Part shown: positions 11,393 through 23,703 of the stretch, one piece after another
Layout of the letters: every line of letters starts with the position of its first letter
Numbering within the stretch: the stretch's first letter is position 1
Assembly (NCBI GenBank): GCA_028671895.1
Contig: CM053810.1
Location: forward strand, 61,505,501 to 61,569,500
Origin: Oenanthe sinensis
Taxonomy: Eukaryota > Streptophyta > Magnoliopsida > Apiales > Apiaceae
Length of the DNA: 64,000 nt
Direction of reading: 5' to 3'
Program-made: the position numbers and the translations under genes
The notes under the pieces: generated by a model
What the model was told of the DNA's origin: nothing
What the model saw: only the letters and a program-made list of their open reading frames with translations
Databases searched by the model: none

Positions 11393-14385
11393 ATGCAAAG
11401 GTCCTGTGAGGCATCCCCTGTGGGCCTCCAGGGTAAGGGACACCCATACACTCTACAGTGTAGTGGGAATCCGGCAGAAGGAACTGTAGAAGTCAAAGAT
11501 GAAAGTCAGGCTCAGAGTGGTGAATTTGTCAAACCAGACCGTGGGCCAAACAGCAAGTTAGTTGAATCTTCTAACACATGCTACAAGAGAAATAATTACC
11601 CACATGACTTCAGCCCGTGGTTGAACTTCCATCCTGACTCCAACAATGTGCAGTTGTGTCAAATGAGTGCTTTTGATGGGCAGATGTACCCGGTATCCGT
11701 GGATAACCGATTCCAGCATGCCCCAATCAATATGTTTCCCCAAAGATACCCTTTTGACCATCAGTATCAAGATTTTCACTATTTTGTGGTAATTGATTTT
11801 GAAGCTACATGTGACAAGGCAAAAAATCCTCATCCACAAGAGATAATTGAGTTTCCATCGGTAATAGTAAGCAGCTTGACTGGTCAACTGGAAGCTTGTT
11901 TCCAAACTTATGTGCGTCCAACGTGCAACCAGATGCTGAGTGACTTTTGCAAGGGTCTGACTGGGATCCAACAGATTCAGGTTTGTATTTAGTTGAGTAT
12001 TTTTTATTTTATTTCCCTAGTGCCATGTTTATTATCGCTGCATTATTCAGATGGACATAGTCGCCCTTGCATATACTCCTTCCATCCCATTTTACATGTC
12101 TCTTTTGTCAAAATTACACATCTTAAGAAAACGTTAGTTGGATAATTTGTTTCCTTGTCTACTCCTAATAATTGCATTAAATTAAGTTGTGTTATTTGTA
12201 TATTTAATTTAAATTATTCAAACATTGGGATTACTAGTACAAGGATAGTCTTTGGAAAATTCTTTTAAAAATTGTTTTGGAAGAAGCGAATGACAAGTAT
12301 TTTGGGACAATGTTTTTTTTCAAAAGAGACATGTAAAATGGGACGGAGGGGTATTACTTTTTATCTTCATATAAATTGCAATTTTCAAACAAAAGTACAT
12401 TTTATAGTTTATGGCATTCCAGAAGTATATTTGTTACCCATGCACTAATTTATCAAGTACTCTAGTTATTATTTACTAGTCTACTGACACATATGTGCTT
12501 TATAAAACACAAGGAAGGAGAGAGCAGGAAGAAAAAGAACAAATTAAAAAATTGCATCCTATCAAAAATAATTGTATTGACATATGAAAAAATATGCATC
12601 AGATTTGGCTAAACGTTCTTGAGAAAATGATGCAGGACAACTTGTGAAAGTGATGATATATGATATAAATATGATAATAGATACGATAATAGATATAAAT
12701 TGGGTGAATGAATCGCAGAACATCCACTACCCCAAGGTTTCCCAACCGCAGAAAGGAGAAAAGCTATGGATCGCAACCCATAAAAGAGACCCAATTCCAA
12801 TATTCAAAGATATTCTCAATAATCAAGTCTAATTTAATATGTGGGGAATTACATCACTTATATAGGGAATAGAAACCATAATAATAACCTAATAGACTAA
12901 GGCCCATAAACAATTGGGCCTATTATAAATAAACTAAATAACTAATAATCTATTAACCCCACATATAAAACATATAGATAAATATACTATTTTTTCTACA
13001 ATAAACAAACATAATCTAATTAATAGCATATATATTAATTCTTTATTCTCGTTCCCCATCATTCTCCCCTTGTTAGAAAAAACTCGACCACGAGTTTTGT
13101 AGAAATCAAGAACCATGCATAACTGGACTGGAACGAAGAAAATTTGTTTGCACTTCTTCAAAAGCATCAACTCAGGCGCAAAGAACCTTGAAAACTGGCT
13201 TGCAATTGAAGGAGGCTTAATCATGTATTCTGGAATGATGAAGTCGATATGCTCAATCTCAATAATATCACCATAAGCCTTCTTGTACAATTTGAACACT
13301 TTCCACAAAATATTCCTCAACAGTATGAAAACGATCAGGTTGTGGCTTGGTTGTTTCTACCTGATCCTCACCCACAATCTCTATATCTTCAACTTGTTTC
13401 GCCTCCTCAATTGGATCTTTCGTATTGGTGTCTTCAAGATGCTCAATTTCCATTGCAATTTCATGTTCTTTGGAATTTTTTGCATTCTCCAAATCTACAA
13501 GACGTTGAACTTGAGATGTAAGAGTCGCAAGAGCCCTTTTTACCTCCTCGGTTGCACTTTTTAGTTCTTCAACTTCACGTGACTCAAGTTTATACGTCTT
13601 TTTCAAGATTTCAAGTTCATAGTATTGTTTATCTAACTCCTTCGACGTAAGCTCATATACAAAGTTTCGGCAATAACAACCATAAATTTTATAGTGTAAG
13701 AAATCACGTTCATCATAGAGAATATAAATATAATATTTCACTCTATCAATTTCAGATTTTATGTGCCTAGACATGATTTAGAACATGACACAACAACTGA
13801 AATTGAATAGTGTTTTCAGGCAATGAATAGTGACTTTTTTTTTGTACAGAATCCAAGATCTCACAACAATTAAAAATTGGTAGAGAAACCTAAGCTCTTG
13901 ATACCATTTTGATGCAGGACAACTTGTGAAAGTGATGATATATGATATAAATATGATAATAGATGCGATAATAGATATAACTTGGGTGAATAAACTGCAG
14001 AACACCCACTGCCTCAAGGTTTCCCAACTGCAGAAGGGAGAAAAGCTATGAATCGCAACCCATAAAAGAGACCCAATTCAATATTCAAAGATATTCTCTA
14101 TAATCAAGTCTGATTTAATATGTTGGGATTACAATACTTATATAGAGAATAGAAACCCTAATCAAATAACGTAATGACTATGGCCCGTTAACACTTGGGC
14201 TTATTATAAATAAACTACTTATTTAATAAACTAAAAGCCCCACATATAAAACATATAGATAAATATATTATCTATCTCTACACTAAACAAACATAATCTA
14301 ATTAATAGCATATATATCAATTCTTTATTCTCGTTCCCCATCAGAAAAGCAACAAGGAAAAAGAGAGAACACATGTAAGTAGATA

Positions 14386-14423
<38 letters not shown>

Positions 14424-15507
14424 GAGATTTAAGGGTCTTGCTATCTGTTTACAGCCATATAAAGGTAGCTTCTTCCTTCCGATTGTAGTAGATATCAAAA
14501 TTTGCACATTGCAGTGATGTAATTTCTAATGAAGGCTCATATGTTCATATATTTAATACATGGAATTTTGGACTATATCTATAGCCACAAATTCTTGACA
14601 GGTAATGATACTCAATATTAATTTCAATTTTGCTATACTTGTTCAATTCGAAGCTTACATTGAATGCTCTTATGTCTTAAACCATGACAATACAAGCTTG
14701 TTTTTAAATTAGTATCAATTCGAAGCTTCTGCAGTTTATGAGCGTAACTGTATATTACTTGTTTGTGTAGGTTGACAGGGGTGTTACTTTAAGTGAGGCT
14801 CTTCTCCGCCATGATAAATGGCTTGAGAAAAGGGGCATAAAAAGCACTAATTTTACTGTGGTCACATGGTCCAACTGGGATTGCCAGGTAATGTTGGAAT
14901 CTGAGTGCCGCTACAAGAAGATTCGCAAACCTCCTTACTTCGACCGGTTAGTTGTTGACTTTCTAGCAGAAATAATGTTATCTAGATTCATTGTAATTTG
15001 TTGTGGAGTATTAAATATACATGTTCGCATCTCTAATCTTGCTGTTTGAACAGTTGGATCAACTTGAAAGTTCCATTCCAGGAGGTGTTTGGTGGTAAGA
15101 GATGCAACTTAAAGGAGGCGGTTGAGATGGCTGGCCTGGCATGGCAAGGTCGTGCTCACTGTGGTTTGGATGATGCCAAGAATACTGCCCGACTACTTGC
15201 TCTCCTCATGCGCAAGGGATTCAAATTTTCAATTACCAACTCCATGATGCCCCAATCACCTGAAAATTCCATGGGATGGAAGCATCCACCCGAAAACCTG
15301 GCTTGCACACCATATCACCCTATGAGACTGAAGGATGCTCATGTGCCTATTATTCAGTTGTCTCCTTATTGTTACTGTGGAGTAAAGAGCAGCAAAGGCA
15401 TGGTTCGCAAGCCAGGCCCAAAGCAAGGTAGCTGCTTTTTTGGATGTGGAAACTGGACTGCAGCTAGAGGTGCACGCTGCCAGTACTTTGAATGGGCATC
15501 TGCCTAG
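11393..15507 (+). CDS. ERI1-like DEDDh 3'-5' exoribonuclease with C-terminal GRF zinc finger
   Basis: Coding exons are 11393-11980, 14771-14946 and 15054-15507, giving 405 codons with matching phases. The first 125 residues are a non-conserved, polar extension. The exonuclease domain starts at HYFVVIDFEATCD (D135, E137), continues through FTVVTWSNWDC (D233) and ends with GRAHCGLDDAKNTARLL (H290, D295), so all DEDDh catalytic residues are present. Residues about 361-402 form a GRF-type zinc finger (CYCG, then PGPKQGSCFFGC, then CQYFEWA; C361, C363, C386, C397). ERI1-family enzymes trim the 3' ends of small RNAs, rRNA and histone mRNA; GRF fingers usually bind single-stranded nucleic acid. It differs from the plastid ERL1 type as I know it by having the finger. 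The ATG chosen is the first one after the acceptor at 11388. The 2.79-kb intron 1 holds a Stowaway MITE and a small LTR element. Confidence 0.88.
12076..12351. mobile_element. Stowaway-type MITE in exoribonuclease intron 1
   Basis: It has inverted ends of about 34 bp: CTCCTTCCATCCCATTTTAC, continuing ATGTCTCTTTTG, against the reverse complement of the right end CCCCTCCGTCCCATTTTAC. A TA dinucleotide flanks both sides. It is 276 bp long and AT-rich inside. The CTCC(C/T)TCCRTCCC ends and TA duplication are the signature of Stowaway (Tc1/mariner) MITEs. Confidence 0.85.
12628..14343 (-). mobile_element. Small non-autonomous LTR retrotransposon (1716 bp) in exoribonuclease intron 1
   Basis: Two direct repeats of 434 bp (12628-13061 and 13910-14343) bound an 848-bp interior. 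Five-base duplications GAAAA lie directly outside (12623-12627 and 14344-14348). On the minus strand the LTR starts TGATGGGGAACG and ends TCCTGCATCA. The 5' LTR (13910-14343) is followed, after AA, by TGGTATCAAGAGCTT, close to the initiator-Met tRNA primer site. Before the 3' LTR sits a polypurine tract, AACAAGGGGAGAA. The LTRs carry many substitutions, so the insertion is not recent. No protease, reverse transcriptase or integrase is encoded, so it relies on a partner for movement. Its size lies between classic TRIMs and LARDs. Confidence 0.9.
13268..13774 (-). CDS. Coiled-coil ORF inside the small LTR element
   Basis: This uninterrupted minus-strand ORF of 168 codons is the only long frame in the element's interior. 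It starts about 135 bases after the primer-site region, where gag would be expected. The N-terminal half reads IKSEIDRVKYYIYI and CYCRNFVYELTSKELDKQYY. A predicted coiled coil follows (LEILKKTYKLESREVEELKS), then an acidic tail rich in E and D. I see no zinc knuckle (CX2CX4HX4C) and no pol motif. It could be a shortened, diverged gag or captured host sequence. The same region is recognisable but broken in the relative at 4970-5830. Whether it is translated is unknown. Confidence 0.4.
   Translation of the reverse strand: MSRHIKSEIDRVKYYIYILYDERDFLHYKIYGCYCRNFVYELTSKELDKQYYELEILKKTYKLESREVEELKSATEEVKRALATLTSQVQRLVDLENAKNSKEHEIAMEIEHLEDTNTKDPIEEAKQVEDIEIVGEDQVETTKPQPDRFHTVEEYFVESVQIVQEGLW
14385..14423. 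repeat. (GT)n(GA)n microsatellite
   Basis: A GT run is followed directly by a GA run, in intron 1 of the exoribonuclease gene just downstream of the LTR element. Confidence 0.9.
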
Positions 15508-15861
15508 TCAGGGGTAAAGTTAGGTCCTTTAGGACCACAAACTTTCTGTAAAAAAGAAAAGAATTTTAAAGACTTGTTTTGTTGACAGAATGGCTATGGC
15601 TTGGTGAGACTTCTATTTTCTTAAATAAATGTAGATATAGTTTGGTTAAAAGCTGGAAAACACTTAATTGACAGCAGATAGTGTTTGTAGAAAAAATGGA
15701 ATCCAATCGGTAATTTTACTGGTTGACAGAGGATTCCCCAGTTGAGGTATGTGAGACTGCTTAGTTATGAGGATGCTTTTATGAAGACATGCCTGATTAT
15801 TCCAAATAAACCTGATACCTGGATTTCATTCCATATGCAATTCAGCGGGAATGAATTTATC

Positions 15862-15924
15862 ACCCCTCCCCCTCCCCCCTCCCCTCCCCTCCCCTCCCCT
15901 CCCCTCCCCTCCCCTCCCCTCCCT
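15862..15924. repeat. (CCCCT)n minisatellite downstream of the exoribonuclease
   Basis: About a dozen CCCCT units lie roughly 350 bases after the stop codon, possibly inside the 3' UTR or just beyond it. The opposite strand has regularly spaced G4 runs, a pattern able to form a G-quadruplex. Whether this happens is inference. Confidence 0.85.
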
Positions 15925-18200
15925 TATATATAGATATCTGGAATATCACCTTTTCGTAGTATGAACACCCCTGCAGATTTTGGTTTTCTTTCTGTCATAT
16001 TTTCTGGTGTACGTCATACATCCGAAACCTGTCATAGTTCCTGTGGAATTAGCGGTGTGTGTCCATGCAGCCCTGTTAGTGCTTGGTAATGAGGCGAAGT
16101 TAATGATTGTTATGTTTACTTGGAATAAATCTGTAGATTCAGGGCTGACAGCATGACACTAATTGCTAACACGCTCGTGTACTGAATGTGTCAAAAGGTT
16201 CATTGAATTTTGAGAAAAGTAGATGGAAAACATTAGGAGTGTCGAAATGGATATCAAATTAGTTTCCATTGCCCACGTTTTGATTGGTTGCAACTTGCAA
16301 TACGAAATAAATAGTAGAGTCTCTGTGCGTTCATATGTGGTTAGTTCATTTTGTTGGCATCTATTGTGGGATCCTGGGCCAAAGGCAGGCATTCATGGAT
16401 ATAAAAGCTTGAAGGAATAAATACCAATATCAAGTCCCAGTGTTCTACCAACACTAGTAAGGTTTTTAAAAATAATATGACTTGTAATGGTTTAAGATAT
16501 TTTATTTTAGGTTAACCTCAATAACCTTACTTATATTTGATCTTTAATAATATATTTTTTTAAAACTGCAACTATTGGAGCAATATATTTTGTGACAAAT
16601 TACTTAAATTTTTACTTGAGGATATTTGGGCTTGCTCTAAGCATTAAACTAGTTGTCCCTCCGGGTTATTTTTTGGTTTGATATCATGTTGACAATCTGG
16701 TGGGATTCAAAATCTGCATATTGTAACCCTTTCCTTCATTGGGGAGAACTTCTTTTGCTTGTACATGTGACATGTTATAATTTTCAAATATGTGAAGTGT
16801 TTCTCTAGGAACATTGTCAAACTTCAAATTTGTAATCTTCTCTCTGGTGATTTCTTCGCTGATTATACGATATAAGTATATAACAGCACCTCTAAATGGG
16901 ATATTATAATAATATAAAATTTATATCAAATAGATGATATAATATTAAATTTAATGTAAAATATTCATTTGGTTTACACTTTTTATCAAACCTGATAAAA
17001 AAATATTCATCTTAAATTTAGAAAAAAATGGTACGTTCTATTTTGTCCCATATTTCCCATATATTTTGTATTAGCGATGGTACTTCCGGATTAAAAGGAG
17101 ATTAATGACATTATTTAGCTAAAAAGATATTAACTACTATAGAGATCAATGTGGTGGTGATTACAAGTTTATATATGGTGATGGGATTGTATGCACTGCT
17201 CCATCTTGGACCTAACCCAATAATCTAGATATTGAATTAATGATTAAATGACTATAAACTCATTTTTAAAAAACAAAATGCTCTTTTTTCCAACGATCAA
17301 AATCGGATGTCACAAAGTCAGTCCAAGCTTAATGTTGTAGAAAAGAGAAACAAGAAGCAAACACAAAAGAAGACCAAAAACAATGAACGAGGTTGCTTTC
17401 GACTTGAAAACTACATATATTTATATATGTGGGTGCACAAAAATAAAGGAGAAGATCATTGTCATGTGTCAAAAGTTAGGCAATTTTAATTTACCTTTGT
17501 AATAATAAGAAATTCCACCGAATCATAGCCAGTAATACATGGGCACGACTCTTAGATTTGCATATAAACAGAATCATCTCAAGTCATCTACGTCTGCGCA
17601 CATGTTTGATTATAATTATAAAATGGTGTCATTTATCAACAACCAAATTTATTAGCTTCCGGGTCACCAGTTGTCTTCGTAGAACCTTCTAATACACCAA
17701 AAATTTATCTTTAATTACTAAATCTTTTGGAGCTTTACAATAAGTAGAATCAATGAATCATTACTTAAAGTGAGCCACCAATGCACACAAACGCACACTA
17801 TGGAAGGTCAGGGTCTCATAATATTTATCATTAGAATTCGTTTTACATTCAATGTACTGCCGAACGCTAATGGAGAAATATTAAAACTTTCAACAAAAAA
17901 TCTAAGATATTTAACATCAGTACATCTGGAATAAAAATTGTGTGAAAATATAGTATTAAATAAAATTGAAATAGGACGTGGTCATGGAAAGCAAATGAGT
18001 AGGGACTTGATTACATCATACACTACGCATGTTGTATTTCCTTAACGCTTCCGATTTGTTTTCAAAGATATAGAATATCTCCAACATCATTTATAACTGT
18101 ACAATATAATCAAACCTTATCTCTCCTTCCAGGTAACTAACCTTTTTTTTCCCCACATCAAAAAATAAAGTGTCTGGCTATGGCCACCCCCGTACCTTGT
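15925..18200. other. Intergenic, AT-rich
   Basis: This is mixed spacer between the exoribonuclease and the VQ gene. I see no conserved coding exon, tRNA or defined element. Short ORFs here show no family features. Confidence 0.5.
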
Positions 18201-18201
18201 T

Positions 18202-18207
18202 TATAAA
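18202..18207 (+). promoter_or_regulatory. TATA box of the VQ gene
   Basis: TATAAA lies 115 bases before the chosen ATG, a normal distance for a plant gene with an 80-90-base leader. Confidence 0.6.
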
Positions 18208-18316
18208 GCCTTGGGTGAAGTCATGTATTAACTCCATCAACAACACAATCTCGAGCTAGTACACACGTACTTCTTGTTAATTATCAAGTGTGCTACATAT
18301 ACATATTTTATTTATT

Positions 18317-18970
18317 ATGGATATGTCTAGAGTTCTTCAAGCTAAGAGCCATAGCATGAAGAAAGGGAGAAGAAAGGTGAATAACAATGACAACAAATCA
18401 GTGAAAGTTGTCTACATATCTACTCCCATGAAGGTAAATATTTCTGCCTCGAATTTTCGAGCTCTTGTTCAAGAACTCACTGGTCGGGACTCTGACATGT
18501 CCCGCTTCGAGGATTTTATCCATGATTCGTCCGAAAAATTTTTGGAGTGCAAAGACGACGTGTTCAAAAATTTCGATAGTTTGGAGTGTAAAGATGGTAT
18601 AATTAGAAATTTTGATGCTAATTCGTCTAAAATAAGTTGGGAGCTTAAAAATGATCAAACTAATTCGTCCGATCAAGTAGCCGTGCCAAGTATTTCCAAC
18701 TATTCGGCTAATGACACTGATTATGAGAATAATGAAGATGTTTTGAGGTCAGTGATTCATGAATTTCAATCCGTGGGGACGATGGAAGATCCTTCCTTTT
18801 ATGATTATTCACCTGCGAGTTCAGAATCTTTGTTAGATTCATTCGATGATGTTGTTAGTTCTCAAATTGTTGAAGAACTAGAACAAATGTTTCCTTCCAA
18901 TTTATTTGATTATGGGTCTTGTATTTCCCACGAGAATCATGTTCTTGGAGATGTTTATGGTAGAGTCTAA
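18317..18970 (+). CDS. VQ-motif protein, sigma-factor-binding (SIB1-like)
   Basis: Single-exon gene of 217 residues. The VQ motif FRALVQELTG is at residues 47-56, preceded by VKVVYISTPMKVNISASN and a basic cluster (KKGRRK, 15-20), and followed by RDSDMSRF. The pairing of VVYIS-PMKV with FRALVQELTG is typical of SIB1/SIB2. These proteins bind WRKY factors (notably WRKY33-type) in the nucleus and plastid sigma factor in chloroplasts, and modulate salicylate/jasmonate defence responses. The C-terminal 150 residues are acidic and S/D/N-rich, ending with EELEQMFPSNLFDY. At 217 residues it is longer than the Arabidopsis SIB proteins (about 150). I chose MDMSRVL rather than an ATG 27 bases upstream, which would add a hydrophobic leader not expected in the family. 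Lack of introns is normal for VQ genes. Confidence 0.85.
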   Translation: MDMSRVLQAKSHSMKKGRRKVNNNDNKSVKVVYISTPMKVNISASNFRALVQELTGRDSDMSRFEDFIHDSSEKFLECKDDVFKNFDSLECKDGIIRNFDANSSKISWELKNDQTNSSDQVAVPSISNYSANDTDYENNEDVLRSVIHEFQSVGTMEDPSFYDYSPASSESLLDSFDDVVSSQIVEELEQMFPSNLFDYGSCISHENHVLGDVYGRV

Positions 18971-21900
18971 GTAATATTTCAGTTGTCTTGTATACTTAGT
19001 TTTCTAATGTAATTATGTATGCGTGTACATATATATATATATAGTTCGTATTAATATATACATTTTTATGATAAATAGTTCAAGCTAATTGCATTATATA
19101 TATCATCTCATACTTGAGGAAAAATGTTAATTATTTTCAAAATAAAGTTTTAACTTTTACAATAAAATAAATTATTTTGTCCTCTCGTGTAGAGATATAA
19201 AGTATACAATTCTGATATAAACGGCTCTTAAAAATAAATTAAGTACTACTCGGTATATCATATCCCTTATTCATGGGAACTTATCTACCCAACTCAAAGT
19301 ACGAGGGTTCGTTTAGTTTGATGTTACTTTTCGGAAACCTATATGTTAATTACTTATTTGGTTATCTAATTTTTTATTTAACCTAACTAACTTACAGTTC
19401 CATGCTATATGGTATATGTAATTCCTCCGAAATACATCAACTCGGTCAGACATAATTCTTCTGAATTTACATAGCTGAATTTTGCTTTTTATTAAATAAT
19501 ATAATATTATATATTAAATTATATTTATTATTAAAATCATAAAACATATGTATCAAAATCTATATAGAAAGTATTAAATTCAAGACAAAAATTAAAAATA
19601 TTTTTTATCTTTCACGTGACAAATATATAATGTATCTGTTGTATGTTTATATCATAAAAATTAACTCTAAAATTGTAAAAAAAAATTGAAATATATACAT
19701 AAATTAAGTTTATTATTAAAATATTAATTAAAATAAGTAAGTTAACTATTATTTAAAATTATTTATAATATTTTACACACAAAATACATACATATATTTA
19801 TACATATTATAATATATATATATATAATCTTATTAAAAATATATTATTTAATTCTATTTTTATTCTATTTTTATTTGAAATACAATAACATTATATTAAT
19901 ATATTAAATCATCTTCATGGTCAATTTAATTTTTTAGAATCTTAAATATATATTTTTCATTTCGATGTTATTTGTAATTTAATATTGTATATTTAATTTT
20001 ATTTTTTATTTGTATAAATAATTTGTTTTAATTATTGTACATGAATAATTAATTATGTAATTTTTAGTTAACAAATCAAATAAATATTTTTAGTATTACA
20101 TATTTTATAATGTTATTTATTTATTTATATAAATAATTTTTTTGTTATTTAACTTAAATAATAAGTTAAATAATTAAGTTACATACTCCTAAACCAAACA
20201 CTTATTTTTTATTTATCCAACAATTAAAAGGTACCGACTTTTGACTTAAAAATCTTGCAAAACAAACAGGCAGGTTAGGTATCTCTATTAAATAGTAACA
20301 GGGATGAATTGTTTAGGGTTTACTATTTAGTATTATTACACCGTCTACTAATTGTCACATGTGACTTGTGACCGCATTTAAATTATTTGATTTAACTAAA
20401 AACTGGAAGTTATAAAAAAAATTTAAGGGAACTGGAAGTTATAATTAATTTAGAATATAATATAATAATATTTCATGATACACTAATATAAAATTTTAAT
20501 AAAATAATAATATAATATAAATGTTTTCCTTCAAAATTAAAAAAACACCTAAATATTCAAAATTGAAAAATAACAAAACGTATGGGTTTTTTTGAACGAC
20601 AAAACCTATAGTTGAAACTGGTTAACTGGTTTGCTATTGGCATCACTGAAACAAACTGTGCGTGCATAAATGTATTGTACCGTAAACTATTAGGGTCGGC
20701 TTTGGTTAAAAGGGTGCACGCTAAATCCAAGAAAGTCCAATAATTGTGCAGTTCTTTTTTTTTTTTTATGGATTGTATTTATTTGTTTATCTGCATTTGT
20801 GTGGATCTAGATCGTTTGGATGTATGTACAATAATTCAAGTCAATTTCAATAGTTTTGTCAAGTTATTGTGTCATAGTACATGACATGCTTTATCTTTGT
20901 CATCACAATTTTTTTTCAGATCACTTTTTAAATATTTAAAATATATTTATTTATTATAATTTTATAATAATTTATTTTATATATTATAATTTTAAATTTA
21001 AATTTTCCTATTTTAAATTTTATATAATATTAAGTGTGAAAATAGTATTTTATTACTAACCATATTAATTAACTACAATATAATTATTTTAATATATACT
21101 ACTATTTATTTATAGACATATACTAATACAATAAAATGTTTTTGTTATATATATTGTATATAAAAATGGAATGAAACTCTTACCAATAGTCTCCTTATCC
21201 TCATTCATAGAATAATAATTTAAATATATTATTATATTTTTTATTATTTTAATTTGTATTATTCTTTTTATATGTATATATAATTAAAAGAGTTAATTTC
21301 CTATTTTTTAGGGTGACGACCACATTAACCCTTTACTCTAATTATATATTAATTATATATAGGATAATATTATGGCACTAGCTTCGTGAATAAGCATATT
21401 TTTTTAAAATTAGTAACACGACTTGAGAGTTTTTTTAGTCAAGTAACACGACCTGAGAATTGATGCCTTAAGCGTGTCAATTATGAATTGATTTAAGATT
21501 TTATTTAAACTCGTTAATTTAAGATATTAAAATTTTAAAATTTTATTTAACACACCTTCTCAATTCAATTGGCAGGTCCGGGGGCTCAAAAATATTTGGG
21601 GCACATTTTAAAAAAAATAGTATATATACATCTTACTTAGTTAAAAAAATATAACAAATTCAATAATATTCGTAAAATATAAATTAATAATTCGCCTATA
21701 AAACTAAAAATAAGTACTAATAGTACATATGTATATATTCTGAAAAACTAGATAATTCATTATTAAAAAAGAAAAATAGAGTTACAATAGTATTCGGTTA
21801 TATATATTTTATATCAAAATAATATAATCTAGTGTTCATAAAATTTTGTCTTAAAACTCATATATATATACATATATTGTTTTAATTTTAATGTAAAGAT

Positions 21901-22600
21901 TCATTTTTTTCAGTCTTTTAGTCAGAATTTTGAATTTGAATTATCTATTTGATTTGTTATTATGATATTAATTTAAGTAAGAATTTTAATAAAATTTATA
22001 TGATATTATTTAAAAAGCAATTATCTGAATGTGAAAAGAGTAAAAAAAATATGAGTTGATAAATGAAAAGAGTCATAAGTAAATTATGGCTAAATTTGCT
22101 ATCGAAAAAGTAGATTTTCAAGTAAACTTGATAAAATTTTGGTGAAAATTTGAAAAAAATTACTGTAACATTTTGTTATATCATATATTTTTTTAATATT
22201 TTTTATAGTTATGATGGGGAAAATATTAGGGAGCCCATTTAAAATTTTCACCCGGGAACGACATTGTCAGTTGACTTCTATAAATAAATAAATGATTTTG
22301 GTTATGATACTTTCAAATATGCATCAATATATTTAGTATGAAATCATACAATCAACTTGTGCATAATTAAAATTATCGGGACTACGAATATCCACGTTTC
22401 TTTTAGTCTTTTTATTTTATTTTGTTTATTTATGTAAAAGAGTATGTTAAGAAAACGTGAGGTTAACAGTGTTACAGGCCTAACTTGATGCTAGTGTCCA
22501 ACACTTAACAGCTAAAACTAAGAAGAAATCGTTTGAGGCTGGCAGGCATTATTCAGATTTATATTTCGAGGACCATTTACTAATAGACCAACTAATCTTT
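18971..22600. other. Very AT-rich intergenic region
   Basis: This is about 3.6 kb of strongly AT-rich DNA. A stretch from about 19310 to 20280 starts near GTTCGTTTAGTTTGATGTTA and ends near CAAAACAAACAGGCAGG, and may be an old transposon. No gene or intact element can be defined. Confidence 0.45.
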
Positions 22601-22605
22601 TCCGC

Positions 22606-22997
22606 GAGTCTTAAATGCTAAATATCTATTGTTATTGTTATAATATGATATTAAAAAATATTTTTTGGTGTTAAAATAAAAATTACACTTCAATGCTAAT
22701 TTCACAACTAATTTTAAATTTAGCTAACTTTTTGAATTTTCACACATTTCAATATGTTTTTGATATTTGGTTATATACAATACAATAATTATATAACTGT
22801 TACCCTTCGTTTGTAGTTATGGATGATGTGACAAGGATAGATACATTCATCCTTGGTTTCAACTTTTAAATATAGAACCAATGATGCATTTAAGCATGGA
22901 TGCATTCACATATGAAATCCCTTTGCAGTTGTTTTTTTTGCATTTGGTGGTATAATATAGCAATAGAACCAAACGTAGCATTGCATTGAACTTGCTC
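22606..22997. mobile_element. Degraded Harbinger-type MITE
   Basis: The right end reads GCATTGAACTTGCTC followed by TTA. The left part reads AATGCTAAATATCTATTG. Both, and inner blocks such as CATCCTTG and GCATTTGGTGGTATAATATAG, match the better-preserved MITE at 25756-26097. The left terminal bases are damaged. Confidence 0.5.
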
Positions 22998-22999
22998 TT

Positions 23000-23700
23000 A
23001 GTGATCGGTTAGTGTAACAGACTAGGTATTTAATAGTTTTTTAAAATAAGTTTATATAACGATATTTATTTTTTAATAATTCTTAAATAAATTAGAGTTA
23101 AATTTAAAATTTTGATTCAAGATCTGGGATGATAAGAAATAAAATTTTGTTATTAAATTAACACAAGTTCATGAGTTCATGAACACAAGTTCATTGGTGA
23201 GTAATAACTCAGAAAATATGTTAGTGAGTTGTTCGTTAACATATTCGTGAATATTAACGAGTCAAATTTAAACAAAAAATTTGTCTCAATAAGTGTTTAA
23301 GTTCGAGTTCAAATTCAAATTCGATAAATTTTAAACGAACTCAACATGCACAAGGTAAAGTTCGTCTCGAATCGACTCTTACTCCGCATATAGGTATGTA
23401 AACGGATCGGGTACGGACCGGATCGGCCTATATTCATATCCAGATCCATTTATTTTTTCGGAGTTGGATTTTTGATAGACCGATCCATATCCAGTCCGTT
23501 AGGATCACGAGTTATCGGATCGGATATCTGATCCGTTTAAAACATAATTTTTTAAAAGAAGATGAAATAAATTAATAAATATTTTAATTTATTAAAATGT
23601 TTTAATTTAGAATTATGTTTAATATTAAAATTTTCATATTATTTTATGTATGATATAGTATTATATAAATAGAGTAAACCTTAGCGATAAACTCCTTTTT
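23000..23700. repeat. Degenerate repeats rich in GTTCGAGTTC and GGATCGG words
   Basis: From 23160 to 23360 there are repeated AGTTCATGAG, GAGTTCAAATTC and AACGAACTC words like those at 36930-37330. From 23395 to 23560 the sequence is rich in GGATCGG/CCGATCC words. Both types recur in the window and look like old transposon termini. Confidence 0.4.
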
Positions 23701-23703
23701 CGA

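Noticed and set aside
11558..11971. 137-codon frame antisense to the exoribonuclease exon
   Set aside because: A shadow of the conserved coding strand.
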